From: Tanypteryx hageni
Taxonomy: Eukaryota > Arthropoda > Insecta > Odonata > Petaluridae
DNA length: 64,000 nt
Assembly (NCBI GenBank): GCA_028673005.1
Contig: CM054116.1
Location: 24,219,840-24,283,839 of the forward strand
Reading direction: 5' to 3'
Part shown: positions 26,201 through 32,756 of the stretch, one piece after another
Layout: each line of letters starts with the position of its first letter
How positions within the stretch are numbered: the first letter of the stretch is position 1
Notes under the pieces: model-generated
The model's input: only the letters and a program-made list of their open reading frames with translations
Databases searched by the model: none
Told to the model about the DNA's origin: nothing
Translations under genes and position numbers: made by a program

Positions 26201-27497
26201 AAAATAAAATGCATTCAAAACTAACTCCTAGCAATCTTCAAGCATGAGTAAGAACAGTTCAATCCAAATTTCATGTTCTTGAGAAGAAAATTCAATAGCA
26301 GAAATCACATTAGTTTAATTAAAATTGATAAGTTTGTGTAATTTTAATGTTAACGTTTACATTTAGAATAATTTTTTTCTGTTGCAAATGTTCAATTTTT
26401 TTAATGTAAAAAAATTGTTCATTTGAAAATAAAAGTCATTCTTCACTCAGTCTCTTCTCATTTTTAAGCTTTGTAAAAATATGCAGTGAAAAAATATCGG
26501 GTTCACATCGCTTGCAGGAGGATGACCAGTCTTTATCCATGACGTCAGAGGTGTGACCAAGTGAAAGAAAGGTTGGGAACCACTGCCCTACAGTACTTTG
26601 AAAATGAAATTTATCAAAATAATAATGATAAAAAGAATCGAAATTGATGTTGTACAAAACCTCTTAACTACCATATCCGTTTATATCTTCCATAAAAAGA
26701 TGATGAGCTAATATCTAAAGGTTAAAAGATTAGAGGAGCCATATGAAAATTGGAAGATTTTGATTCTATCTTATACATTTTCTCGTTTATTATTTAAGCT
26801 AGTTGAATAAATTAAAAAGCATGCAAACATGTTTCACAAATATTATGGCTATTTGAAGCGATCAAGTCTTTAAAACAAGTGAGACTAGAATGAAGCAAGC
26901 CTAATGTAATCACGAAAATTATTGAAACTTACTCGCTGCTTTTCCTACGACTGATGAATATTCATCTCTTGAAGTTCGTATTTCTAAAATTTCATTTTGC
27001 ATGACAGCTACTACTTTTCCTTTTTCTCCAACAGCAAATTGCCATGGCAGCTGCGAGCTAACCAACCTAAAATTTAGAGGCAGGCACATTTTTAAAAAAG
27101 CTTTGAAATACAAATCCTTAATATGACAACACGAAAGATTGTAGGTAAGTTATTAGAATGTTTTATCGACCGTTAGAAAACTCCAAACAATAATATAAAG
27201 AGGCAACAAAAATATTCTAAAATTTAATTTTGTCACATATATACCTGAAGATACTATCATCATGTGTTTCTTTATTAGTAACAGTCTGAAATGCACTTTT
27301 TACATAGCGAAGCACAACTTCTGTGATACTTTTGACATCATCTGCTTGTCTGTTACATTTAAGCTAAAAGAAAAATAAATATACACTGTATTTCAAGTAT
27401 CGATGTTTAAAAAGGAGTGATTCAATAGTTAAATTACTTCTGGTTCTTCTTTCCATTCGCAATAAACCAAGAGCTCATACAGAATACAATTATCCAT
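2063..27497 (-). CDS. NBAS: NBAS orthologue, NRZ tethering complex subunit (5' portion, 21 exons)
   Basis: In known animals NBAS joins ZW10 and RINT1 in the NRZ complex, which tethers Golgi-derived vesicles at the ER through syntaxin 18, and it also acts in nonsense-mediated mRNA decay. Here 21 exons join in phase: 27438-27497, 27245-27363, 26933-27066, 19107-19240, 17061-17152, 11530-11731, 10841-11002, 8004-8101, 7778-7913, 7396-7617, 6521-6706, 5658-5783, 4756-4891, 4402-4544, 4226-4318, 3782-4002, 3609-3704, 3309-3513, 2554-2685, 2306-2455 and 2063-2220. They total 3005 nt, about 1001 residues, with no stop. Residues 1 to about 510 form the beta-propeller-like N-terminal region ([23 protein letters not shown]). 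From about 515 the Sec39 region begins ([31 protein letters not shown]). Vertebrate NBAS has about 2370 residues, so the C-terminal half lies left of the window. Introns run from about 78 bp to nearly 8 kb and the long ones are full of transposons. No broken exon was seen, so the gene looks functional. Confidence 0.93.
2306..2455 (-). CDS. NBAS: NBAS exon 20
   Basis: Fifty codons, phase 0 at both ends, from a ttatttcag acceptor to a gtgagt donor. Contains [17 protein letters not shown], aligned with MVPFLHRCEKQSPG of the vertebrate protein, and ends in LRLPLQ. Confidence 0.9.
2554..2685 (-). CDS. NBAS: NBAS exon 19
   Basis: Forty-four codons, phase 0 at both ends. Contains [18 protein letters not shown], one of the best conserved stretches of the Sec39 region (vertebrate [16 protein letters not shown]). 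Confidence 0.92.
3309..3513 (-). CDS. NBAS: NBAS exon 18
   Basis: Starts after cactcttctag, completing a lysine codon begun in the previous exon. Contains [14 protein letters not shown] and [17 protein letters not shown], matching DWYQTRAEEIE and VDCALSLIRLGMERNI. The donor is gtactt. Confidence 0.9.
3609..3704 (-). CDS. NBAS: NBAS exon 17
   Basis: Short 96-nt exon entered in phase 2 (AG+C makes serine) and left in phase 2. Reads [17 protein letters not shown], aligned with VLLPEACFNGDSLMIIPW. Confidence 0.85.
3782..4002 (-). CDS. NBAS: NBAS exon 16
   Basis: Carries [20 protein letters not shown], nearly the same as the vertebrate FTYHGSDLLPHRLAILSNFPE segment. The donor sits inside CAGgtatat, next to a short (TA)n run. 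Confidence 0.93.
4226..4318 (-). CDS. NBAS: NBAS exon 15
   Basis: Thirty-one codons, phase 0 at both ends, with [15 protein letters not shown] matching RRKLLTYLDRLATYE. Confidence 0.88.
4402..4544 (-). CDS. NBAS: NBAS exon 14
   Basis: Begins [14 protein letters not shown] (vertebrate SYEELSPPDEE) and runs through a poorly conserved lysine-rich linker to NYLHGK. Placed mainly by the YEEL match and by phase: the previous exon leaves one base and this exon supplies two. Confidence 0.82.
4756..4891 (-). CDS. NBAS: NBAS exon 13
   Basis: Reads [20 protein letters not shown], closely matching LSKIKKRSWVLHECLERVPE. The donor GAGGgtgagt leaves one base. Confidence 0.92.
5335..5565 (-). mobile_element. 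LINE reverse transcriptase fragment in a NBAS intron
   Basis: The minus strand translates to a stretch with [20 protein letters not shown] followed by [13 protein letters not shown], the hallmark motif of CR1/Jockey-type LINE reverse transcriptases. There is at least one stop, between the two parts. Neither LINE end was found. It lies between NBAS exons 12 and 13. Confidence 0.75.
5658..5783 (-). CDS. NBAS: NBAS exon 12
   Basis: Forty-two codons, phase 0. Contains [16 protein letters not shown] and [19 protein letters not shown], almost position for position with EEYEEALSLAHTYGLD and [19 protein letters not shown]. Confidence 0.95.
6521..6706 (-). CDS. NBAS: NBAS exon 11
   Basis: Opens with an acidic ESSEDEDG segment, passes a basic [11 protein letters not shown] stretch and ends [15 protein letters not shown], matching [15 protein letters not shown]. 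It marks the junction between the propeller-like part and the Sec39 part. Confidence 0.92.
7396..7617 (-). CDS. NBAS: NBAS exon 10
   Basis: Seventy-four codons, phase 0. Reads [20 protein letters not shown] and GFLGLECV, matching ARCSGALTVSSVKTLKNLLG and GFLSLECE. Confidence 0.92.
7778..7913 (-). CDS. NBAS: NBAS exon 9
   Basis: Entered with one base to finish an arginine codon. Ends [16 protein letters not shown], matching ESFYPLIDVNWWADN. Confidence 0.9.
8004..8101 (-). CDS. NBAS: NBAS exon 8
   Basis: Ninety-eight nt. Contains [15 protein letters not shown] and [11 protein letters not shown], a typical propeller blade, matching GIFKMSLSPDGMLL and GKLSIWAIPSL. Confidence 0.9.
8464..9154. 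mobile_element. Foldback element with long inverted ends rich in CCTAGG palindromes
   Basis: The ends mirror each other for about 100 bp with small differences: GTTACTGGTCAAGTATGGAA at the left and, reversed, GTTACTGGCAAAGTGTAAAA at the right. Inside both arms a unit like ATTCCTAGGMATTNTATACA recurs, including the perfect palindrome AATTCCTAGGAATT. The core (about 8580-8990) is richer in GC than its surroundings and on the minus strand has a tRNA-like stretch with CGAATCC. No transposase frame and no clear target duplication were found. It lies in the NBAS intron between exons 7 and 8. The family is unknown to me. Confidence 0.65.
9444..9576. repeat. Left end of a Tigger-like MITE, broken by a hAT insertion
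   Basis: After a TA it starts CAGGTATCCTTCGATTTATG, close to the terminus of the element at 58326 (CAGGTATCCCCCAATTTACG). The sequence is cut at 9576 by the 527-bp hAT-like element. No matching right end was found beyond 10111. Confidence 0.5.
9577..10103. mobile_element. hAT-like MITE with 8-bp target duplication
   Basis: The ends are TAAAGTGACCAGATTACAGA and, reversed, TAAAGTGACTAGATGTCCTG. The flanks CCTATACC (9569-9576) and CCTATACT (10104-10111) differ by one base, which fits the 8-bp duplication of hAT elements. The interior holds the phrase GGGACTGTCCCGCC near the right end and no coding frame. It sits in a NBAS intron, inside an older repeat. Confidence 0.65.
10112..10840. other. Intron of NBAS, no feature seen
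   Basis: T- and A-rich DNA between the hAT-like MITE and exon 7. No open frame, terminal repeat or recognised element was found. Confidence 0.5.
10841..11002 (-). CDS. NBAS: NBAS exon 7
   Basis: Fifty-four codons, phase 0. Contains [15 protein letters not shown], matching GLSAWRVLSGSPYYK, then a variable acidic loop SDDDGDN. Confidence 0.93.
11530..11731 (-). CDS. NBAS: NBAS exon 6
   Basis: Reads [10 protein letters not shown] and [19 protein letters not shown], matching AELLVINYRG and ELRSYLVSVGTNQSYQESHCF. Leaves in phase 0 after three glutamine codons. Confidence 0.93.
12062..12095. repeat. Near-perfect AT palindrome
   Basis: TACATGTAAATG at the left is mirrored by ATTTACATGTA at the right with only a short imperfect centre. 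It lies in a NBAS intron and no element could be built around it. Confidence 0.5.
12096..13199. other. NBAS intron, little recognisable
   Basis: Near 12600-12680 there is a CCTTGCCATTTGCGGAGG phrase with GGGCAAATCTGGGATGAGCAA after it, reminiscent of decayed Tigger MITEs, but no ends could be paired. The rest shows nothing. Confidence 0.4.
13200..13545. repeat. Dispersed repeat RepA, copy 1 (SINE-like)
   Basis: Homologous along its length, in the same orientation, to 60705-61044. Shared blocks include TCCTGGAATCGAACC, the reverse complement of a tRNA B-box (GGTTCGATTCC), then GAAAATCGGT-like text and an ACAGACAGACC-like run near the end. A B-box suggests a tRNA-derived SINE, but no good A-box was found. 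Confidence 0.6.
13546..14428 (+). pseudogene. hAT transposase relic (ZMYM1-like), C-terminal dimerisation part and right end
   Basis: hAT transposases cut and paste DNA as dimers held by a C-terminal domain. Pieces in shifting frames read [39 protein letters not shown] and, from 13899, [20 protein letters not shown], then [21 protein letters not shown] to a stop at 14111. This order is the dimerisation region of the hAT family related to ZMYM1. At 14413-14428 the strand ends CCTTGCTACGGCACTG, whose reverse complement CAGTGCCGTAGCAAGG is a typical hAT terminus. The 5' part with the catalytic residues is missing and the left end was not found. It lies inside a NBAS intron on the opposite strand. 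Confidence 0.8.
14802..15106. mobile_element. Possible piggyBac-like MITE with TTAA flanks
   Basis: TTAA lies at 14798-14801 and 15107-15110. The ends TACACTGACCACCCATGGCC and, reversed, CGCATTAACTGCCCATTGAA agree at about 11 of 18 positions when aligned. CAGTTAACTGG occurs twice inside near the left end. The match is weak, so chance cannot be excluded. Confidence 0.4.
15118..16893 (+). mobile_element. piggyBac-like element, decayed
   Basis: TTAA lies at 15114-15117 and 16894-16897, the fixed target of piggyBac. The ends CCCTTCAGCACCGA and, reversed, CCTTTCAGCGATAG share their first nine bases with one difference. At 16093 a short frame reads [14 protein letters not shown], a stop, then [13 protein letters not shown], which looks like the acidic start of a piggyBac transposase (SDEE...LEES). 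No catalytic part was found in the 1776 bp, so this is a deletion derivative or a heavily decayed copy. Confidence 0.7.
17061..17152 (-). CDS. NBAS: NBAS exon 5
   Basis: Ninety-two nt between a ctgtttttcag acceptor and a TGgtgagt donor. Ends [18 protein letters not shown], aligned with YAIAGLIFLEYKASAQW. Phase 0 in, two bases out, which fit the single base opening exon 6. Found by searching the intron for this missing block. Confidence 0.88.
17434..18177. mobile_element. Foldback element with repeated GTCC boxes, MULE-like
   Basis: The left end has many TTTGTCCA- or GTCCAC-like boxes (17448-17590) and the right end has them reversed (GGACAAA, 18000-18165). The ends read CTTCCAGGATATTTTGTCC and, reversed, GGTACCAGACACTTTGTCC. 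Flanks CAAATAAAG (17425-17433) and CAAATAAAA (18178-18186) differ in one of nine bases, and a 9-bp duplication fits Mutator-like elements. No transposase domain was recognised inside. It lies in the NBAS intron between exons 4 and 5. Confidence 0.65.
18681..18918. mobile_element. piggyBac-like MITE, 238 bp
   Basis: TTAA flanks at 18677-18680 and 18919-18922. Ends CCCTTTAACTGCT and, reversed, CCTTTTAACTGCT differ in one base. The interior is AT-rich and non-coding. The ends resemble those of 55260-55952 (CCCCTTAACTGTTT), so the two may share a source. Confidence 0.7.
19107..19240 (-). CDS. NBAS: NBAS exon 4
   Basis: Reads [20 protein letters not shown] and [11 protein letters not shown], matching PKDPKPQWRRVAWSYDCTLL and RVFDLMGSELF. 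Ends CCA before gtaagt. Confidence 0.95.
19241..20589. other. NBAS intron, possible MITE end only
   Basis: At about 20010-20045 a GTGCTCGTGTATAAGTCGAC phrase resembles terminal sequences of arthropod MITEs, but no partner end was found. Nothing else was recognised. Confidence 0.4.
20708..23440 (-). mobile_element. CR1/Jockey-like LINE, decayed
   Basis: Reading leftwards on the minus strand: an endonuclease piece (23433-23206, with [12 protein letters not shown] where families have GDFN), a linker typical of LINE ORF2 (22991-22587, KSWVTNDIV and [16 protein letters not shown]), reverse transcriptase from 22461 ([35 protein letters not shown]), [20 protein letters not shown] near 21830, FADD near 21735, then the C-terminal part with [15 protein letters not shown] near 21010. 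A (TAA)n-like run at 20723-20740 is the likely 3' tail. Several stops and frame shifts break it, so it cannot act. Confidence 0.85.
23441..24109. other. Interior of the hAT element, with a short (ATC)n tract
   Basis: An ATCATCATCATCATC run at 23773-23787 follows AAATAAAATAA, which looks like the 3' tail of another LINE or SINE, but no coding remnant was found before it. Confidence 0.35.
24110..24375 (-). mobile_element. tRNA-derived SINE, minus-strand copy
   Basis: On the minus strand an A-box TAGCATAGTTGT (near 24257-24268) and a B-box-like GGTTCAATTTC (near 24213-24224) stand about 44 bases apart, as in a tRNA gene. A body then runs towards 24110. The part before the head (24276-24375) is also repeated at 24570-24690. 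Pol III promoter boxes are the reason for the SINE call. Confidence 0.7.
24385..24740 (+). mobile_element. Same SINE family, plus strand, pieces in changed order
   Basis: 24400-24545 matches the reverse complement of the SINE body and B-box part of 24110-24225. 24570-24735 matches the reverse complement of the leader and head of 24225-24375, with a perfect A-box TAGCATAGTTGG at 24691-24702. So body precedes head here, as if a tandem array had been cut, and a short stretch between the boxes is missing in the second piece. Confidence 0.65.
24880..24935 (+). repeat. tRNA-like sequence, probably another SINE head
   Basis: TTAGCATGTCTTGCTCCTAA and, after a gap, GGGTTTAAATCTTGCC resemble an A-box region and a B-box. 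It does not fold as an intact tRNA by eye. Confidence 0.35.
25031..26300 (+). pseudogene. hAT transposase relic (ZBED5/GTF2IRD2-related)
   Basis: Reads in broken frames: [20 protein letters not shown] (catalytic aspartate of the usual DES motif here asparagine), ITDWAAA (usually TDGAAA), then from 25328 a longer frame with [37 protein letters not shown] and [20 protein letters not shown]. Past 25771 stops are frequent but WLAKL/IFEKL-type order and a far C-terminal [10 protein letters not shown] piece near 26190 can still be followed. These are the RNase H-like and dimerisation parts of a hAT transposase. It belongs to the element at 20590-26585 and cannot be active. Confidence 0.82.
26933..27066 (-). 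CDS. NBAS: NBAS exon 3
   Basis: Reads [19 protein letters not shown] and [12 protein letters not shown], matching DNGKLLAAVQDQCVEIR and KDDFTSIIGKCQ. Begins and ends within codons (one base each). Confidence 0.94.
27245..27363 (-). CDS. NBAS: NBAS exon 2
   Basis: From a tttcttttag acceptor to a CAGgtatat donor, 119 nt. Contains [18 protein letters not shown], the least conserved part of the N-terminus. Placed by splice sites and by phase with exons 1 and 3. Confidence 0.82.
27438..27497 (-). CDS. NBAS: NBAS exon 1 (coding part)
   Basis: Twenty codons from ATG at 27497, with [12 protein letters not shown] matching the ILYDLLVNTEW start of vertebrate NBAS, to GAA before a gtaatt donor. The vertebrate protein has about 20 more residues before this block, so a short extension is absent here. 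Confidence 0.85.
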
Positions 27498-27720
27498 TGT
27501 ATACACCAATTGTTATTAAGTTTAATCATTCCCAAAAGCCCCTCATTATGCAAAACACGCAGACTGGCGCAGACAAACTCAGACCGAATTTTCGTAATTC
27601 CCCTAGTGCATTAAGATGACAACTGAAGGCTTATTTACAGACTGCGGTCCTGCGGTCACAGGTGTTGAGTTGTCATTGGCGGTAAAATTGCGGCAGTGCA
27701 AACTGATACAAACACCGTTT
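27498..27720 (-). promoter_or_regulatory. Likely NBAS 5' UTR and promoter region
   Basis: The stretch just upstream of the NBAS start is richer in GC and CpG than its surroundings (for example GCGGTCCTGCGGTC and GGCGGTAAAATTGCGG near 27640-27700) and is free of transposons. That is what a promoter would look like, but no TATA box or start site can be fixed by eye. Confidence 0.4.
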
Positions 27721-27937
27721 GATGCAAGGATCTCCTTTCATTAACAAAATTTATCTTAACAATAAAATTTCAAAGAATATTCTTATGCTGAAGCAACATT
27801 AGCAATGCTCTGTATATTTTAAATTATGTTTCGCTGGTTGTAGCGCTTTTTTTGAATATTTTTTTATATTTTGAACATAATAATCTGATTATATAAATGG
27901 AACCTGGAACAATCGAACGTCCATCCTTATTCAACTA

Positions 27938-28130
27938 CAGTGTGTTCTCGATTAACTTCGATAATTCGTTCCTGGAAATTGCGATTCAGAACGAAACAAC
28001 GTTAAATGAATCAATATTTCCCATAAGATCCCAAGTTATGCAATATAATCTATTTCAAAACCTCTTGAAACATAAAAAGATCTTATATACTGTTTTTTAT
28101 GGAGCTGTACGGTGAATAATTGAATCAATA
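27938..28130. repeat. Possible left end of a Tigger-like MITE
   Basis: After CTA the sequence reads CAGTGTGTTCTCGATTAACT, then TTCGTTCC, in the style of Tigger termini. The matching right end was not found. Confidence 0.3.
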
Positions 28131-28574
28131 AAACCATAAATTAACTTAGAAATGGCATAAAATAAACAAATAGTACAATATAAGTACATTTTTAGGAGTC
28201 CAAAATCTAAAATGGCTGTTTCACAAGTGACAAGAAGCAGGAATTACGTAATACAACTAGGGTGAAATGCAGTCTTGCAAATGATACAGAATGATGAGTT
28301 TTTACTAGAAAGTATAAAGAGAGTCACGAACATTTCTGTGAGTGCAATGTCATGAGTTGACATTGCTAGAAAAGAAATGTAAGAAATAAATTATTTTTTA
28401 CACAAGTTACTGTATAATTAATGAAAATATATAATAATAGAGGTATATGAAACAAATTGCATTGTTTTTATTGAACTGCAAGTTTCATTAGGCCCATAGT
28501 AGGATAAGTACTTTGTCAAGACACAGCTGCTACAAATGAAAATAAAATCATGGGGCAGTAATATATCTTTTAAT

Positions 28575-29235
28575 AAGACTAAGGACTGAGGTATCCTATG
28601 ATACCCTCAGATTTGCCTATTTAACTCTATTTCATAGTGTTATGTCATACGGTATTCTATTATGGGGAGCATCAAGTGCTAGTAAAAAGATATTTATTAT
28701 GCAGAAAAAGGCAATAAGAATCATACATAATCTCAAACCAAGAGAACATTGTAGAGATGTTTTTAGATGTAGCAATATCTTAACATTACCCTCTGTCTAT
28801 ATCTTGGAAGCTACCTGTTATGTTCACTCTAGCTTCAAAAATATTTTACGTGGTGATATTCACAAATATGAAACTAGATATTGTACTAATATTGATATGA
28901 AATACTGTGGGCTTGCTACAAGCCAAAAAAATTACGAATATTCTAGTAAAAAATTGTACAATTCACTCCCTATTAATTTTAAATCTATGCCTGCAATTAT
29001 ATTTAAAAGAAATGTCAGGGATATGATGTTAAAGGGGGCTTACTATAGCATCAATGAGTTTATCGCTGAAAATTTGTAAAAATCTACACAAATGGTGTCT
29101 TATGTACTGTATTGTCATGTTTGTACACTTTTCTATATATTGTATTCTACTGTTCTTTTATTTTTTACTATGACCTTGACAATGTAATGCCCCATACAGG
29201 GGTCACTGCAGTAAATAAATTATTATTATTATTAA
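28575..29235 (+). mobile_element. LINE 3' end (CR1/Jockey-like), 5'-truncated
   Basis: An open frame from about 28598 to the stop at 29079 reads LRFAYLTLFHSVMSYGILLW, then KKAIRIIHNLKPREHC and KKLYNSLPINFKSMP, the conserved C-terminus of LINE ORF2 behind the reverse transcriptase. A non-coding 3' tail follows, ending in an (ATT)n run at 29219-29235. The reverse transcriptase itself is missing, which is the usual result of incomplete target-primed insertion. It has the same tail type as the minus-strand LINE at 20.7 kb but differs in sequence. Confidence 0.82.
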
Positions 29236-30235
29236 ACTCAAGTTATCCCAAGAGTACAGAATAATTTCAAGTTTATAAATAGGGCACTCAGCCGATCTTC
29301 CTTTCTGCACAACTCACAAAGCTGGTATGGTATCTATTAAAGGAGAGGAGGACTTCAAGAAGGAGGCCAAAACGACCACTCTTTGAACCCATTGCTACAA
29401 AATATCACTACGCAAATAATGCAAACTTAATAAAAGTACATCAATCAAGAGCACTTCTTTCACTATAATAAGGCAACCTGCCACAACTGGAGAAGCGCTG
29501 TGCAACAGATGTGCGTGAGAGCCATCTATGAAGTATTTTTTCATGTGTTAATTCAGGGTCAAGTCAGTACGATGTTAACTTGAATCATCGACGACATTAA
29601 TTTGAATATGGGTAGTAACTTCTGAGTGATGATAACATAAATAAAATTTAATTGAAACAATGTCAAACTTTGGATACACCATAATATCCTTATTAATGAA
29701 AAATATTCCTACATGAACAATATAATTTTTCCCCAAATTCGTCATAAACTTCACCAAATAAGTTTTCATTAAAACTGTTGGCTCTTGGTTGGTTGAAATT
29801 ACAGTTGGTGTTTATAAACTAATCCTTAAAAATTAACTTACAGCTCTTGTATTTAAAAAATAACTCAGTAATATAAGTCTAAATCACAACAGCATATAAA
29901 AATATCAGAACTTGACAATGTCAAATCCATATTTTCATTTTCATGAAGCAAATTATGCTGTCTTAATAACAATTTACCTTTTTTCAATAAAATTGTATAC
30001 CAATTATTATGTTTATGGTGCTTTCACCCACACTACAAAAAATTTGGTCCCTCAAAAGTCATACCCAGAGCTATAGCTTAGGCAAAGTTTAATTTAGTGT
30101 TCCAAAAAATTTTTGTAGAAAATTATTTTTTTTGCATTGTAATAAAGAAAAATATCACTCTAAAGTGAATAAGTTCAATATTTGAATACCAACTAAAAAT
30201 TTATTTCAATGAAAAATATTAACGCAATCTCATGT
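29236..30235. other. Intergenic DNA, no feature seen
   Basis: AT-rich, with no open frame, terminal repeat or recognised element between the LINE tail and the RTE 5' region. Confidence 0.45.
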
Positions 30236-31545
30236 AGTAGGTGCAAGGCCCCTCCTTACTTTGGACAACAACCTTGGCACAGCAAAAGAGCTTGAGTGTT
30301 CTGTAGAGCTATACTGGATGGAGCATTTGCTCCTGATAGGGTTCACCCATGCCAGTGAGGTCAATAAGTAAGGGCCAGACTAAACAGTAGGTCACACAAG
30401 GTCTGTATCTCTGAGAGGCAGCTGCTGCAAGGCATCTGTACCCAGTGGGTCAGCCTAATTATGTGATAGTGTCACGTTAAAAACACTGTTTAGAAAGGCA
30501 ACGGAAGACCACCTCAACTAATATCCCAAGCATCATGACACAGTTCAGAAATAAAAATTTGATTCATGACGTGTACAGAAATATCTCCATTATGGCTGTT
30601 GTCATGTCTGGCAGTGACAGAAGTAAGGCCATCTTGGTTGTCATCCAAAAAAATCCTTGCACAGCTCATGTATATATAAATATATATATATGCCTATGAG
30701 TGATCCCAGCAAGGAGGCAATGGAAGAGTTGTACAATTAACTCGAAGAAGTTATGTGAGAAGTAAAGGCCAAAAAGAACTTGGTAGTCATGGGAGATTGA
30801 AAGCGAAGCAAAGTTGGGGATTTTGGCTTAGGAAAGAGGAATGAAAGAGGACAGACAAAGATATAATTTTATAAAAGAAAGAAATTGATTGTTACAAATA
30901 CATGGTTTAAGCATCACAACATACAAAGATATACCTGGAAAACCCCTGGAGACATACAGAGGTATCAGATTGATTATATCATGGTCAGACAAAGATAAAG
31001 GAATAGCGTATTGGAATCACCAAGTTTTTCAGGGGCAAATGCAGACACTTATCACAAGTTGGTGGTCATGAAGTCTCATTTGAAATTAAAAAAAACTGCA
31101 GAAAGTGAATGGAGTACAGAAGTGGGATTTAGAAGTGTTCAAGGGAAGAAATAGGAAAGATTATCAGGAGCAAGCATTAGAAAATACAAATAAGCAAACA
31201 ATAGTTGAGGACAATTGGAGGACTATGAAAGCATATATCATAGAGTCTGATTATAAAACAATAGGAAAAATAACATCAAGGACGCCCTGGGTTACAAAGA
31301 TGATTTAAAAGGTGAAAGAGTGGAGGTAGAAGCGGGTTAATACAGAATATGGAAGGAAAATGTATAAAGAATTAAACGATAAGCGTAGAAGGGAAAATAC
31401 AAACGTGAAAAGGATTGTGGTAGAAAGGACAATTGTGAGGACATAGAACAAGATGGAAAAGTATGCTCCATCAATGGAATACACTGAGATTTCAAAGGCG
31501 TTCTTAATGGGAAATACGTACGTATGGAACAGTATCGAAAGATTA
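30236..31545 (+). mobile_element. RTE-type LINE: 5' region and endonuclease part, decayed
   Basis: From about 30690 the plus strand reads MPMSDPSKEAMEELYN, KKNLVVMGD, FGLGKRNERGQTKI, LIVTNTWFKHHNIQRYTWK and YQIDYIMV in shifting frames. This is the APE-type endonuclease of RTE LINEs (the family often annotated as craniofacial development protein 2-like). GDWN is GD followed by a stop here. The 30236-30690 part, with GTCAATAAGTAAGGGCC, is the likely 5' UTR. The copy continues at 36520 and 38355 after insertions. It is dead, with many stops. Confidence 0.8.
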
Positions 31546-31556
31546 GGTGATTCTTG

Positions 31557-31895
31557 AATTTTTATCCCTGAAACTAGTCTCGGAGACTATCTTGTAGTAA
31601 ATGTTGTTTTCTATCCAAATAAATTTTTTAATCTATACCTCACAGATAATATAAGAGAATGGAAGAGAAATATATGGGCTTTTAATTGTTGTTTGCTGAG
31701 AAAACCGTCTTAGCGATCAATGTAAACAAAACATACAATGTTTTGCTCTGGATTTTCTCAAATTTTTATCTCCAAATGTATAAATGGTAATTATGTGGTC
31801 TCTGGACCATCTTGTAGTCAATTTTGTTCTCTATCCGAATAATTTTTTTAAATCTATACCTCGTAGATCATATAAGAGAATGGGAGAGAAATATA
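31557..31895 (-). repeat. Dispersed repeat RepB, left part (split by pogo)
   Basis: About one and a half copies of a unit of roughly 200 bp containing AATCTATACCTC, TATAAGAGAATGG and GAGAGAAATATA. The same unit in the other orientation occurs at 53160, 56020, 60150 and 61045. Its continuation starts at 35336. Confidence 0.65.
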
Positions 31896-32756
31896 GGGGA
31901 ACCTGTCCTAAAATGACATACTTTGGTAAAATTTCACACCTAAGGTTTTTCACTATAGCTGGGAAAGGGCAGCACGCCTCAATGGCTTACTGTGTTCAGA
32001 TGTTGGTAGCAGTGATAGACAGCTAATGGTGGTGTTCCTTTGTTGTGTGTATTGTGAGCAGTAAAAAAATCCAGAAATATCAAGTTGAAAAAGTTTGGAT
32101 CAGCGCATTTTTAGTGTTAATTTACTGTGTATAAAACAGATGCAGCTAATATATGAAGCCTACGGTAAGTAAACACTCTTGTGACGATTATTTTAAGTGG
32201 TTAATATAAGCTATAAGTCTACTATGGGGCATGTAATGTTTCGATATGATGAAGGTTACGACAAAGGGTAAAATGACATACCCTCTACTAGGATAATATG
32301 ACATACAGTGTCGTTTTATCTGAGTTGATAATGTTGCTCTTTCCACCTGCACGATTTACACGTATAAATAGATTAATCCAAGAATACAGGGTTAAGGAGT
32401 AGTTCCTTTTAAATGTACAGGGCAAAAAAACCACAGAAATAGAACCAAATAATATTTATATGGTAGGAATGCATGGGCAGTGAAGCTCCATGTGTACACT
32501 GTAGGTCTTTTGGTTGCAGATTACTTATTATTATTATTAGCTTAGTTTGTATGGCAGAATAATCTAAGAAATGATTTTAATAATATACAAAGATGGAGTC
32601 ATTATTATTGCATGAAAGTATAATTATAATTATCATAGTGCAAGTTTTGTATGAATTTCCAATTTAGGGATGTATACCCATTTATGTATAGGATTTTGTA
32701 TGTATTTTCTGTAGTTTTGTATAAATCAAATATTATTATTATTATTCACAGACATA

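Larger units (their letters stand above)
20590..26585 (+). mobile_element. hAT transposon of the ZBED5/GTF2IRD2-related type, with nested LINE and SINEs
   Basis: The ends CAGTGATTCCCAACT and, reversed, CAGTGGTTCCCAACC are the classic termini of Charlie-like hAT elements. The flanks CCTTATAG (20582-20589) and CCCTACAG (26586-26593) match in six of eight bases, as expected for an old 8-bp duplication. Inside are a decayed transposase gene (25031-26300), a minus-strand LINE (about 20708-23440) and a SINE cluster (24110-24740). The nesting order follows: hAT first, the others later. It fills most of the NBAS intron between exons 3 and 4. Confidence 0.75.
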
